The position numbers were made by a program, and so were the translations under genes. Shown one piece after another: positions 17,524 to 26,253 of a DNA stretch of 64,000 bases. This DNA is from Sphingomonas sp. BAUL-RG-20F-R05-02 (GTDB lineage: Bacteria; Pseudomonadota; Alphaproteobacteria; Sphingomonadales; Sphingomonadaceae), in NCBI RefSeq assembly GCF_022662305.1, contig NZ_JAKNQH010000003.1, positions 310,001-374,000 on the forward strand, given 5' to 3'. Within the stretch, counting starts at the first letter, position 1. Each line of letters begins with the position of its first letter. Under the pieces are notes generated by a model, which worked only from the letters and a program-made list of their open reading frames with translations, made no database searches and had not been told where the DNA came from.

Positions 17524-18774
17524 TCAGTCCAGCGTCTCGCAAGCCTCGCCGATCGCCGCGTAGATCGCGTCGAGGTCGGCATCGTCGATGCAATAGGGGG
17601 GCATCACGTAAACGGTGTTGCCGAGCGGCCGTAACAGCAGGTCGCGGCTGCCGAAAAACGCCAGCAGACGCGGGCCCAGCGCGGACAGGTACCCGCCGCC
17701 GGCATCGGCGATCTCCAGCGCGGTGACGGTGCCGATCTGCCGCTTCGCCGAGATACGCGGATGGTCGAGCGCCGCCAGCCGCGCAGCCTGCCGCGCGCTC
17801 AGGCTGGCGATGCGGGTGGCTACCGGCTCGTCGCGCCAAACACCAAGATTGGCGAGCGCGGCGGCGCAGGCGATCGGGTTGGCGGTGTAGCTTGACGAAT
17901 GGAAGAACATCGCCGCGCGGTCCTGTGAGAGATGCGCCTGGTACACCCCCTCGCTCGCAATCGTCACCGCGAGCGGGACCGCGCCGCCGGTCAGCCCCTT
18001 GGACAGGCACAGGATGTCGGGCACCACGCTCGCCTGTTCGCACGCCAGCAGCGTGCCGGTGCGGCCCCAGCCGGTCATCACCTCATCGGCGATGAACAGC
18101 ACGCCGTGCGCTGTGCAGATGTCGCGCAACGCCGCCAGCACCTGCGGCGAATAGATCAGCATGCCGCCCGCGCCGAGCAGCAGCGGCTCGACGATGAAGG
18201 CGGCGGGCTGCTCGCGGCACGCCGCCTCCAGCGCGTCTAGCGTCGCCTGCTCGTGACCGGCGGCGGGGAAGGGGATCGTGCCTACCTCAAACAACAGCGG
18301 CGCATAGGCCCGGTTGAACACACCGCGCGCGCCGACCGACATCGCCCCGATCGTATCGCCGTGATAGCTGTGTTCGAGCACGAGAATGCGGCTGCGCGCT
18401 TCGCCGCGATTGGCGAAATAGCCCAGCGCCATCTTCAGCGCGACCTCGACGCTGGTCGACCCGGAATCGGAATAAAACACCCGCGTCAGCGCGTCCGGCA
18501 GCAGGTCGTTGAGGCCGCGTGCGAGCGCCTCGGCGGGTTCGTGCGTCCAGCCGGCGAAGATGATCTGATCGAGCTTCGTCGTCTGTTCGGCGATCGCCGC
18601 CATGATGCGCGGGTGGGCGTGGCCATGCGTCGTCACCCACCACGACGAGATCGCATCGACGATCCGCCGCCCGTCCGCCGTGTAGAGCGCCGCCCCCTCG
18701 GCATGCGTGACGAGCGGGATTGGCTCGCCGAGGCCATGCTGCGTGAAGGGGTGCCAGACGGGGGAGTCGGTCAC
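17524..18774 (-). CDS. bioA: Adenosylmethionine-8-amino-7-oxononanoate aminotransferase
   Basis: 416 residues, class III PLP aminotransferase. It contains WHPFTQ near the N-terminus, [13 protein letters not shown], the [11 protein letters not shown] segment and CLSKGLTGG with the PLP lysine, all diagnostic of BioA. It makes 7,8-diaminopelargonate from KAPA with S-adenosylmethionine as amino donor. It is the last gene of a bioF-bioD-bioA operon read leftward and overlaps bioD by 4 bases. It ends 23 bases from the convergent GH105 gene, with no clear terminator between. Confidence 0.95.
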   Translation of the reverse strand: MTDSPVWHPFTQHGLGEPIPLVTHAEGAALYTADGRRIVDAISSWWVTTHGHAHPRIMAAIAEQTTKLDQIIFAGWTHEPAEALARGLNDLLPDALTRVFYSDSGSTSVEVALKMALGYFANRGEARSRILVLEHSYHGDTIGAMSVGARGVFNRAYAPLLFEVGTIPFPAAGHEQATLDALEAACREQPAAFIVEPLLLGAGGMLIYSPQVLAALRDICTAHGVLFIADEVMTGWGRTGTLLACEQASVVPDILCLSKGLTGGAVPLAVTIASEGVYQAHLSQDRAAMFFHSSSYTANPIACAAALANLGVWRDEPVATRIASLSARQAARLAALDHPRISAKRQIGTVTALEIADAGGGYLSALGPRLLAFFGSRDLLLRPLGNTVYVMPPYCIDDADLDAIYAAIGEACETLD

Positions 18775-19385
18775 GCGAAATCCTCCAGCTGGAAATGCTG
18801 TGCAAATGCTGCGCGCAGCGTAGCGGGGTCGAGCGGATCGAGACGCGGCAACCGCCCGAGCCTTTTCACCCTGCCGATCGCCGTGATCGTCGCCTCGCTA
18901 TCCTCGTTGGCATCACCCGTGAACGCGATGCCGAGGATCGGCACGCGCCGAGCGCGAAGCGCCTCGATCGACAGCAGGCTGTGGTTGATCGTGCCGAGCG
19001 CGGTGCGGGCGACCAGCACGACCGGATGCCCCCAGCGCGCGAACAGATCGGCGAACAGCACCGTGCGCGTGACCGGCACCAGCACGCCACCAGCGCCTTC
19101 CACCACAAGGGGGCCGTCAACCACAGGTGGGGTGAGCCGGTCGAGATCGATCGTCACCCCGTCGATCTCGGCGGCGCGGTGCGGGGAGCATGGGGTGTTG
19201 AGCCGGTACGCCTCGGGCAGGATCTTCGTCACGCCAAGCGCGGCGGTGCGCGCAGCATCGGTGCCGTCGTCCAGCCCCGCCTGAACCGGCTTCCAGTAGG
19301 TCGCGCCGAGCGCGGCGGCGAGGCCCGCGGAGAACACGGTCTTGCCCGCATCGGTGTCGGTGCCGGTAACGACGATCGTGCTCAT
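18771..19385 (-). CDS. bioD: Dethiobiotin synthetase
   Basis: 204 residues, P-loop ligase with GTDTDAGKT at the N-terminus (Walker A) and the conserved KPVQAG and VEGAGG(V)LVP segments. It closes the ureido ring of dethiobiotin from diaminopelargonate, CO2 and ATP. ATGA overlaps link it to bioF upstream and bioA downstream, so translation is probably coupled. Length is slightly short but within the family range. Confidence 0.95.
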   Translation of the reverse strand: MSTIVVTGTDTDAGKTVFSAGLAAALGATYWKPVQAGLDDGTDAARTAALGVTKILPEAYRLNTPCSPHRAAEIDGVTIDLDRLTPPVVDGPLVVEGAGGVLVPVTRTVLFADLFARWGHPVVLVARTALGTINHSLLSIEALRARRVPILGIAFTGDANEDSEATITAIGRVKRLGRLPRLDPLDPATLRAAFAQHFQLEDFA

Positions 19386-20506
19386 GCCAGTGCCTCCATG
19401 ATTGCGCGCGCCAGCCCATCGATCGCCGCTTCATCCGTGTTGAGCGTCACCGAAATCCGCAGCCGCGCCGCGCCCACCGGCACCGTCGGCGGGCGGATGC
19501 CGCGCACGTCGTAGCCGGCGGCCTGCACCGCGCCCGCCACGCGCATGGTCGTCGCGTCATCGCCCAACACCAGCGGAAGGATCTGCGATCCGGTAGCCGC
19601 AACCCCGCACACCGCCAGCCTATGCTCGGCGTAAGCGACCAGCGCATGCAACCGGTCGCGCCGTTCAGGCTCGTCGACGAGGATGCGCAGCGCGCCGCGT
19701 ACCGCGCTCGCCATCAGCGGCGACGGCGCGGTCGAGAAGATGAAACCGCGCCCGCGATTGACAAGGAAGTCGCGCACCGTCGCCGGCCCGCAGACCAAGG
19801 CACCCTCGCAGCCGAGCGCCTTGCCACAGGTGCGCAAGGTGACAACGTTCTCGCGCCCCTCGTACGCTGCCGCCAGCCCACGCCCGCCCGGCCCGAACAC
19901 GCCGGTCGCGTGCGCCTCGTCGATCAGCAGGAATGCGTCGTGCCGGGCCGCCACGCTGGCGAGTTCGGCGAGCGGCGCGTGGTCGCCATCCATACTGTAC
20001 AGGCTCTCCACCGCGATCCACGCCCGGCCAGTGCCGCCGCGCGCGCGCCACGCGGTGATCGCGTCATCGAAGCTGCCAGCATCATTATGCGCCGCCGCGA
20101 CCGCCTCGCCCCGGCCAAGCCGCATCCCCTCATGCGCGCTGGCGTGGATCAGCGCGTCGTGCACCACCAGATCGCCACGCTGCGGTAAGGTGCCGAGCAG
20201 CGCGGCGTTGGCGGCATAGCCGCTCGAGAACCACAAAGTCGCCTCGCAGCCGAAGAACGCTGCCGCGTCCGCCTCCAGCGCGTCATGCTCGGGATCGTTA
20301 CCGCGCAGCAAGCGCGACCCGCCCGATCCGACCGACACGCCCCGCGCCAGCGCCTCCGCAATCGCGGTGCGTAGCCGGGGTGAGTCGGCAAGGCCGAGAT
20401 AATCGTTCGAGGAGAAGTCGGCACCGCGCCGGGGCATCAGAGCGCGCAGCCGGTCGCGCGCGGCGAGATTGGCAAGATCGTCAACATGGGCGGCAAGGAT
20501 CGACAT
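19382..20506 (-). CDS. bioF: 8-amino-7-oxononanoate synthase
   Basis: 374 residues, alpha-oxoamine synthase family. Visible are [36 protein letters not shown] and [11 protein letters not shown] with the PLP lysine. It condenses a pimeloyl thioester with alanine to KAPA, the entry into the late biotin pathway. First gene of the operon; the promoter must lie in the 111-base gap shared with the divergent cation transporter. BioB and BioC are not in the window. Confidence 0.95.
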   Translation of the reverse strand: MSILAAHVDDLANLAARDRLRALMPRRGADFSSNDYLGLADSPRLRTAIAEALARGVSVGSGGSRLLRGNDPEHDALEADAAAFFGCEATLWFSSGYAANAALLGTLPQRGDLVVHDALIHASAHEGMRLGRGEAVAAAHNDAGSFDDAITAWRARGGTGRAWIAVESLYSMDGDHAPLAELASVAARHDAFLLIDEAHATGVFGPGGRGLAAAYEGRENVVTLRTCGKALGCEGALVCGPATVRDFLVNRGRGFIFSTAPSPLMASAVRGALRILVDEPERRDRLHALVAYAEHRLAVCGVAATGSQILPLVLGDDATTMRVAGAVQAAGYDVRGIRPPTVPVGAARLRISVTLNTDEAAIDGLARAIMEALA

Positions 20507-20617
20507 GGCCGCTGTTCGTTAAAGCAGTTGGGGAAATCCTCAACCCGGCCGCCTGCGCCGCGGCGCTGGACAAGCTCTGCCGACCCGCTACCCCGGGCGT
20601 GCAACCGGGAGAACTGC

Positions 20618-21580
20618 ATGTCGTCGTCCAAACAGGGGGAATCGAACCTCGTCATCTTCGCGGCGCTGGCCGCCAACCTCGGCATCGCGGTTGCGAAGTT
20701 CATCGCGGCGGCGGTCAGCGGGTCGTCGTCGATGTTGACGGAGGGGTTCCACTCGGTCGTCGACAGCCTCAATCAGGTGCTGCTGCTCTACGGCCAGCAT
20801 CGCGGCAAGCGCCCGCCCGATGTCGATCATCCGTTCGGCTATGGCCGGGAGCTGTATTTCTGGAGCTTCGTCGTCGCGATCCTGATCTTCGCGGTCGGCG
20901 CCGGCGTGTCGGTGTACGAGGGCTTCGTCCACATCCAGGAGCCGGAGCCGCTGCTGGACCCGCTGGTCAACTATATCGTGCTGGGCGTGGCGTTTGCGCT
21001 GGAGGGGACATCATGGGTCCTCGCGATGCGCGAGTTCAGCGCGGACAATCGCGGGCGTGGCTGGTGGTCGGCGATCCGCCGATCAAAGGATCCGGCCGGG
21101 TTCATCGTGCTGTTCGAGGATTCCGCCGCGCTCGCCGGTCTCGTCATCGCCGCCGCGGGTGTGTGGGCGAGCCACCACTTCAACGATCCGCGCATCGACG
21201 GCGTCGCCTCGGTGCTGATCGGCGTGCTGCTCGGGCTGATCGCGATGCTGCTCGCGCGCGAGGCGAAGGGTCTGCTGATCGGAGAGGGCGCGGACCCGGC
21301 GATCGTGGCGGAGGTGCGCAAGATCGTCGACGGTTATCCCGCCATCACATCCGTCAACCATGTCCGCACCATCCACACCGCGCCCGACAGCGTGTTCGTC
21401 GCGATCAGCGCGGATTTCGAGGATCATGTCACGATGGGTGACGCCGAGACGATCATCGAGACGATCGAAACCGATCTCAAGACGCGCCTGCCGATGCTGT
21501 CGTCGATCTACATCCGGCCGGAGAAACGCGAAAACGCCGCGATGTTGCCGGTCGATGCGCCAGCAAGCGGGAACGCCTAG
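20618..21580 (+). CDS. Cation diffusion facilitator family transporter
   Basis: 320 residues starting at ATG 20618 after GGGAGA; the in-frame extension back to 20486 has no ribosome site and overlaps bioF. Six membrane helices are predicted, with the metal-site motifs EGFHSVVDSLNQ in helix 2 and FEDSAALAGLV in helix 5, then a cytoplasmic C-terminal domain (TSVNHVRTIHTAPD). It would export a divalent metal such as Zn, Fe or Mn in exchange for protons; the motifs do not fix the metal. Its stop codon overlaps the stop of the convergent lipoprotein gene. Confidence 0.9.
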   Translation: MSSSKQGESNLVIFAALAANLGIAVAKFIAAAVSGSSSMLTEGFHSVVDSLNQVLLLYGQHRGKRPPDVDHPFGYGRELYFWSFVVAILIFAVGAGVSVYEGFVHIQEPEPLLDPLVNYIVLGVAFALEGTSWVLAMREFSADNRGRGWWSAIRRSKDPAGFIVLFEDSAALAGLVIAAAGVWASHHFNDPRIDGVASVLIGVLLGLIAMLLAREAKGLLIGEGADPAIVAEVRKIVDGYPAITSVNHVRTIHTAPDSVFVAISADFEDHVTMGDAETIIETIETDLKTRLPMLSSIYIRPEKRENAAMLPVDAPASGNA

Positions 21581-22227
21581 GCCGGCACGATCTCGATGAT
21601 ATCCAGCATGGATTCAAAGCGCGGCGCGGGCAGCACCAGCCGCCAGCGCCTGTCACCGATCCGCTCGATATAGCCGGCCATGTCGCGCAACCGGTCCTGT
21701 CCATAGCGGAACGGCTTGATCTCGTCGCCATACACCATCGTGCCGAGGAAGATCGCACGCGGGCCGTCGGCATAGAGCAGGCCAGCGGGGCGCTGCACGC
21801 CCCCGGTCTTGCGGAATGCGGTGAGCGCGCCGGCAGGCGCGATTTCGCAGTCGGACGGCTCGAAGGCGGTGAAATCCGCCATCGCGGTTCCCGCCGCGCC
21901 GATCTTGTACACGGTGCAGCGATAGGCACCGGCGGGCGGCAGCGGATCGGTCAAGGCACGGTCCGGATCGACCAGTTCGCCGAGCCGGTCGATATCGGCG
22001 CCGCGTCCACCCTTGCGCGCCTTCGCCACGGCGGCGAGCCAGGTGTCGCGCCAGCCGCGTACGCGATCACGATCCTCGTCGGTGGCGACGAGTTGCCAGT
22101 TCTCATCCGGCGCGACCGTCGGCGCAGTGGGCGCGGCCGACGATGCGGTTTCGACGCGCGTCTTCGCCCCGCAGCCGAGCAGCGCCGCGCAGCCGCAGAG
22201 AAGGGTGGCGAGCGTGGCTGTCTTCAA
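21577..22227 (-). CDS. DUF4893-type lipoprotein
   Basis: 216 residues from a TTG at 22227, which has GGAAAG 8 bases upstream and opens into a lipoprotein signal with lipobox LLGC (Cys19). A GTG at 22266 gives 13 more residues but starts inside the hairpin at 22261-22301. The body (WRDTWLAAVAKARKGG, PPAGAYRCTVYKIG, ERIGDRRWRLVLP) matches the DUF4893 family of small periplasmic proteins of unknown role. It converges on the cation transporter: the palindrome CCTAGG supplies the TAG stop for both genes. Confidence 0.7.
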   Translation of the reverse strand: MKTATLATLLCGCAALLGCGAKTRVETASSAAPTAPTVAPDENWQLVATDEDRDRVRGWRDTWLAAVAKARKGGRGADIDRLGELVDPDRALTDPLPPAGAYRCTVYKIGAAGTAMADFTAFEPSDCEIAPAGALTAFRKTGGVQRPAGLLYADGPRAIFLGTMVYGDEIKPFRYGQDRLRDMAGYIERIGDRRWRLVLPAPRFESMLDIIEIVPA

Positions 22228-22260
22228 GCGACCGTCTTTCCTGTCATCACCCCAGCACCT

Positions 22261-22301
22261 AACCACGCACGCGGCAGCTTGCCAAGGCCGCGTGCGTGGT
22301 T
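22261..22301 (-). terminator. Strong hairpin after the 3-hydroxybutyrate dehydrogenase gene
   Basis: A perfect 15-base stem (arms 22261-22275 and 22287-22301) closes an 11-base loop that itself can pair partly. It lies 31 bases past the stop of the leftward dehydrogenase gene and just before the lipoprotein start. No T-tract follows on the minus strand, so it is either a weak intrinsic terminator or an mRNA 3'-end stabiliser. Confidence 0.55.
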
Positions 22302-22332
22302 CCGACTGGTGCTGCAGGGGGCGGGGAAACGA

Positions 22333-23118
22333 TCAGGCCGCCGTCCACCCGCCATCCATCGACAGGTTCGCGCCGGTGATCGACGCCGCCTCGTCGCGGC
22401 ATAGGTACAGCGCGAACGCGGCGACCTGCTCCACCGTCACGAACTGCTTGGTCGGCTGCGCGTCGAGCAGCACGTCGTTCATCACCTGCTCGCGCGTCAT
22501 GTTCCGTGTCTTCATCGTATCGGGGATCTGCTTCTCGACCAGCGGCGTCCACACGTATCCCGGCGAGATGCAGTTCACCGTCACGCCGAACGTCGCCGTT
22601 TCCAGCGCGATCGTCTTGGTCAGGCCGGCGAGGCCGTGCTTGGCGGTGACGTAGGCCGACTTGCCCGGGCTAGCCACCAGCGAGTGCGCCGAGGCAGTGG
22701 AGATGATCCGCCCCCATTTCGCTGCCTTCATCAGCGGCACGGCGGCGCGCATCATGTGGAACGCGGAAGTGAGATTGATCGCGATGATCGCGTCCCACTT
22801 CTCGATCGGAAAATCCTCGATCGGCGAAACGTACTGGATGCCGGCGTTGTTGACGATGATGTCCGGCCCGCCGATCTCGTCGTGGCAGCGCTTGACCATC
22901 GCCGCGATCTCGTCCGGCTTGGTCATGTCGGCGGCGTCGTACAGCGCCTTGGCGCCGCTGGTCGCCTCCAGGGCGGCGCGCTCCTTCTCGATGTCGCCGG
23001 CATCGCCGAAACCGTTGATGACCACGCTCGCGCCTTCCGCCGCGAACGCCTTGGCATAGGCGAGGCCGATGCCCGAGGTGGAACCGGTGACGATCGCGGA
23101 TTTGCCCTTGAGGAACAT
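22333..23118 (-). CDS. bdhA: D-3-hydroxybutyrate dehydrogenase (SDR family)
   Basis: 261 residues, classical short-chain dehydrogenase: TGSTSGIG cofactor motif, NNAG, active-site Ser in STASAHSL and YVTAKHG (Tyr-x3-Lys). The C-terminal half (WTPLVEKQIPD, LLDAQPTKQFVTVEQ) is characteristic of 3-hydroxybutyrate dehydrogenases. It oxidises 3-hydroxybutyrate to acetoacetate with NAD, the soluble step after breakdown of polyhydroxybutyrate. It shares one base with the stop of the upstream patatin gene (TGATG), so the two form an operon. Confidence 0.92.
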   Translation of the reverse strand: MFLKGKSAIVTGSTSGIGLAYAKAFAAEGASVVINGFGDAGDIEKERAALEATSGAKALYDAADMTKPDEIAAMVKRCHDEIGGPDIIVNNAGIQYVSPIEDFPIEKWDAIIAINLTSAFHMMRAAVPLMKAAKWGRIISTASAHSLVASPGKSAYVTAKHGLAGLTKTIALETATFGVTVNCISPGYVWTPLVEKQIPDTMKTRNMTREQVMNDVLLDAQPTKQFVTVEQVAAFALYLCRDEAASITGANLSMDGGWTAA

Positions 23119-24296
23119 CAGCTTTTCTCCGTTGTCTTAAGGGAATGTTGCGGGTGGGCGGTCAGGTCGAACGCGGCGCTTTTGCCGGTCTCGATATTCT
23201 CCGCGACGAGGCGGGCGTTGGCCATCGTCTCCTGCACCGCCGCCAGCCCGGCGCGCCAATGTTCCTCCATCGTGCGCGCGGAAAACTCGAAATCGCGTGA
23301 GCCACCCTCCCACGCGTTGGCACGGTAGATCAGTTGCACGAGGTTGACCGCATCCTCCTGCGACCGTGCCGCCAGCGCGAGCACATCGGGATCGGAGGCG
23401 AGGTCCGTCGGCAGCTTGGCGAGCACCTTGCGCGCCAGTTCACGGTCCTTGCGGATGCGCAGATACTGGTCGGACACCTGCCGGGTGCGGCTGGAGAACT
23501 GGATCTCCTTCTGCCGCGCCATCACGTCCATAATGGTGCGCGGCCGCTCCGCGATCGAGGAGAACAGATCGACCTGAAACGCCAGCAGGTCAGACGTCTG
23601 GTTGTCTAGCACGTAGGACAGCGGCGTGTTGGAGACGATGCCGCCATCCCACCACAGTCGACCGTCGATCTCGACCGGCGGCAAGCCCGGCGGCAACGCG
23701 CCCGATGCCATGATGTGCCGCGCGTCGATCGTATCGGTGGCGGTGTCGAAGAAGCGGAAGTTCCCGCTCTCGACATCGACCGCGCCGACCGACAGCCGCA
23801 CCGGCCCGTGGTTGAGCAGATCCCAGTCGACGAACGCATCGAGCGTATCACGCAGAGCGCCTGAGTCGTAGAAGCTCAGCGCCTCCGCCGTTCCGGCCGC
23901 GGCGAACACCGGCGATACCGCGCGCGGCGCGAAGAAGCCCGGCACGCCTGTCGCCAGCACGAACCCGGCCGACCATTCGTGCAGTGCCTCGCGGATGTGA
24001 TCGTTGGGGAAGATCGGGAAACTCGGCAGGCCGCTGGTCAGCAGCGCCCAGAATGCGCGAAGCTGCTCGACGCGCTTGCCCGGCGGGTTGCCCGCGACGA
24101 TCGCGGCATTGGCCGCGCCGATCGAGATGCCCGCCACCCAGTCGATCTCGATACCGCTGTCGGCCAGCCCCTCGATCACGCCGGCCTGGTAACTGCCGAG
24201 CGCGCCGCCGCCCTGCAACACCAGCGCCACCGTCTCGGGTAGCGGCAGTGCCTTGGCGTGGCGTTTCGGGCGCTGGTGGGGTTCGCGATCGGCCAT
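23118..24296 (-). CDS. Patatin-like phospholipase with DUF3734-type C-terminus
   Basis: 392 residues. Residues ~25-230 are a patatin domain with the oxyanion loop QGGGALGSYQAGV, nucleophile motif GISIG and the catalytic Asp in DGGIVSN. The C-terminal ~130 residues (ARQKEIQFSSRTRQ, NLVQLIYRANAWEG) fit the DUF3734 extension. The family hydrolyses lipid acyl esters. Its translational coupling to 3-hydroxybutyrate dehydrogenase is recurrent in alphaproteobacteria and hints at a role in storage-polyester or lipid turnover, which is inference. No signal peptide is seen. Confidence 0.88.
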   Translation of the reverse strand: MADREPHQRPKRHAKALPLPETVALVLQGGGALGSYQAGVIEGLADSGIEIDWVAGISIGAANAAIVAGNPPGKRVEQLRAFWALLTSGLPSFPIFPNDHIREALHEWSAGFVLATGVPGFFAPRAVSPVFAAAGTAEALSFYDSGALRDTLDAFVDWDLLNHGPVRLSVGAVDVESGNFRFFDTATDTIDARHIMASGALPPGLPPVEIDGRLWWDGGIVSNTPLSYVLDNQTSDLLAFQVDLFSSIAERPRTIMDVMARQKEIQFSSRTRQVSDQYLRIRKDRELARKVLAKLPTDLASDPDVLALAARSQEDAVNLVQLIYRANAWEGGSRDFEFSARTMEEHWRAGLAAVQETMANARLVAENIETGKSAAFDLTAHPQHSLKTTEKS

Positions 24297-24397
24297 GGCG
24301 GGGGCATGCGCCGGAGCGACGCGGCGATCAACGACAGTTTGATGACAACCGCGTCATTCTCACGGCACAGGCGGCAATGTCCTGATTCGCCGTTCGA

Positions 24398-24760
24398 TCA
24401 GTAATAATCGGCAGGGTTCGGCGTCGGCGCATTGCAGGCGCGGGTCCGGCCATGCTTGCAGGCGTAGACCTGTTCCCGCCACGCGGCCATCGCATCGGCG
24501 TAAGCGCGGCGCTGATGCTGATAATGCGCCTGATCGCGCATCGCCTCTCGGTGGTTCGCGCGCACCGAGCGTTCGTACGCGGCAACGTCGCGTTGATATT
24601 GCGCCTGGTTCGCTGCGTTGATCGCGTCGGCGGCGGTCGGCATCGCCGCGTGCGCCGCAGCCTCGGCATTGGCGGACTGCGTGGTCTGCGGGCTGGACTG
24701 TGCCTGCGCGGCAGTTGCAACCAGTGGCAGCAGGACGGCGAGCGTCAGAAAGGCCTTCAT
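24398..24760 (-). CDS. Small secreted Ala/Gln-rich protein, stress promoter
   Basis: 120 residues from ATG 24760 (GGAG upstream; the longer frame to 24799 lacks a site). A clear signal peptide ends near AQAQSS. The mature protein is helical and charged (QYQRDVAAYERSVRANHREAMRD), ending with a Cys pair and a Pro-rich tail. I do not recognise a family. An exact EcfG-type promoter lies upstream, so expression in the general stress response is expected. Confidence 0.7.
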   Translation of the reverse strand: MKAFLTLAVLLPLVATAAQAQSSPQTTQSANAEAAAHAAMPTAADAINAANQAQYQRDVAAYERSVRANHREAMRDQAHYQHQRRAYADAMAAWREQVYACKHGRTRACNAPTPNPADYY

Positions 24761-24789
24761 TGTGAGCACTCCAAAATGGATAGGCCCGA

Positions 24790-24814
24790 AACGATCCAAT
24801 TACGGCACCGTTCC
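24790..24814 (-). promoter_or_regulatory. EcfG (general stress sigma factor) promoter
   Basis: On the minus strand GGAAC (24814-24810) is followed by exactly 16 bases and CGTT (24793-24790). This is the consensus of the alphaproteobacterial EcfG general stress sigma factor. It sits 30 bases before the ATG at 24760, leaving a short leader, and points at the small secreted protein. Confidence 0.75.
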
Positions 24815-24966
24815 GATGTAAAGTATGTCATCTTCCGTCGTTCATGTGATGAAAGGGCGGCGCGCGAACGGCTGGCGTGGACGCGAATTCGTCACGCCCT
24901 TGCAACGTCTTTGGCATCCGCGCATTCAGCCCGCAACGAATGTCATGCGTGAGGAGGGCCAGCGCG

Positions 24967-25875
24967 ATGCGTCTCGACGATTTCGATCCCAACATCAACG
25001 TCGAGGATCAGCGTGGGCAGGGCGGTGGTGGCCTTGGTGGTTTCGGCGGCGGTGGCGGCGGCATGCTGTTCGGCCTGTTGCCCCTCGTGATGAGCCGGTT
25101 CGGATGTGGCGGCGTAGTGGTGCTGCTGATCGTGATGGCGGTGTTCGGCGGCCTGGGCGGCCTCGGCGGCGGTGGCGGGCACTCCAGCGCGCCGAGCGAG
25201 CAGAGTGCGAGCCACGGCACCGATACCAAATCGAGCTGCACCCTCGATGCGGGCAGCAAGGTGGCATGCAACGCCTTCAGTTCCGCCGACAAGACTTGGG
25301 CGGCGATCTTCCAGCAGTCCGGCCAGCAGTTTTCGCAACCCAAGCTGGTGTTCTATTCCGGCAACGGCCGGTCGGGCTGTGGCGCCGCGCAAAGCGCGAT
25401 GGGGCCATTCTACTGCCCGGAGGATCGCGGCATATACCTCGACACCAGCTTCTTCGACGAACTTGCCAATCGCTTCGGCGCGAAGGGTGATTTCGCGCAG
25501 GATTACGTGATCGCACACGAATTCGGCCATCACATCCAGAACCTGCTCGGCACTTCCGACAAGGTTGCGCAGGCCGAGCGGCAGGGTAGCAAGACCGAGG
25601 GTAATCGGATGTCGGTACGGCTCGAATTACAGGCGGATTGCTTCGCCGGCGTATGGGCCGCGCACAACCGCGACCGGCTCGATCCGGATGACGTGCAGGA
25701 GGGCATGACCGCCGCGCAGGCGATTGGCGACGATACGTTGCAAAAGCAGTCGCAAGGCCGGGTCGTGCCGGACAGCTTCACCCACGGCACGTCGGCGCAG
25801 CGTCAGCATTGGCTCAAGACCGGTCTCGACAGCGGCGACCCCGCGCAGTGCGATACCTTCTCTGGAGATATTTGA
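24967..25875 (+). CDS. Neutral zinc metallopeptidase, YpfJ family
   Basis: 302 residues from ATG 24967, after GAGGAGGG; the frame extends to 24877 without a site. A Gly-rich N-terminal part leads into one membrane helix (~residues 45-65), so the bulk faces the periplasm. The catalytic domain carries HEFGHH, followed by ELQADCFAGVWA, whose Glu is the third zinc ligand candidate. Family function is poorly known. The gene is divergent from the small secreted protein. Confidence 0.88.
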   Translation: MRLDDFDPNINVEDQRGQGGGGLGGFGGGGGGMLFGLLPLVMSRFGCGGVVVLLIVMAVFGGLGGLGGGGGHSSAPSEQSASHGTDTKSSCTLDAGSKVACNAFSSADKTWAAIFQQSGQQFSQPKLVFYSGNGRSGCGAAQSAMGPFYCPEDRGIYLDTSFFDELANRFGAKGDFAQDYVIAHEFGHHIQNLLGTSDKVAQAERQGSKTEGNRMSVRLELQADCFAGVWAAHNRDRLDPDDVQEGMTAAQAIGDDTLQKQSQGRVVPDSFTHGTSAQRQHWLKTGLDSGDPAQCDTFSGDI

Positions 25876-26176
25876 GCAGACAAGCGTGTCCGGCCGATGG
25901 CCTACACGCTGCCGAACTTGTATCGCCGCAAAGAGTGAGCGGTGTTCGTGCCGGTTGCGGGACGAATACTGCTCACTGACCGCCGTTTTAACGTTCCGTT
26001 CGCGAACCTTAGCTGAAAATTGCTATCGCGTAGTCGTATATAGCTTGGCGTAGCCTCGCCCAAACGGCACTTTGCGAACGCTAATCGCCGTGATGTGACA
26101 CGATAGCCTGCCGTAGCCGTACGATTTACATTACGTAACGTCGCCGAATTGGCACTGCCCCGTTTGCAATCTGCAA

Positions 26177-26210
26177 CAAAAAAGCGGGCGCCGCGAACGG
26201 CACCCGCTTT
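26177..26210 (-). terminator. Intrinsic terminator of the DUF2171 gene
   Basis: The gap 25876-26253 (378 bases) holds no gene. Near its right end, AAAGCGGG/CCCGCTTT arms (26181-26188 and 26203-26210) form a hairpin with three more inner pairs. On the minus strand the hairpin is followed by a run of T, so it ends transcription of the leftward DUF2171 gene. It lies 44 bases past that stop. I see nothing else recognisable in the rest of the gap. Confidence 0.75.
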
Positions 26211-26253
26211 CGGTAACTAGGCAATCCCCGGCGCACCAGACGCCGGGCGCTTC

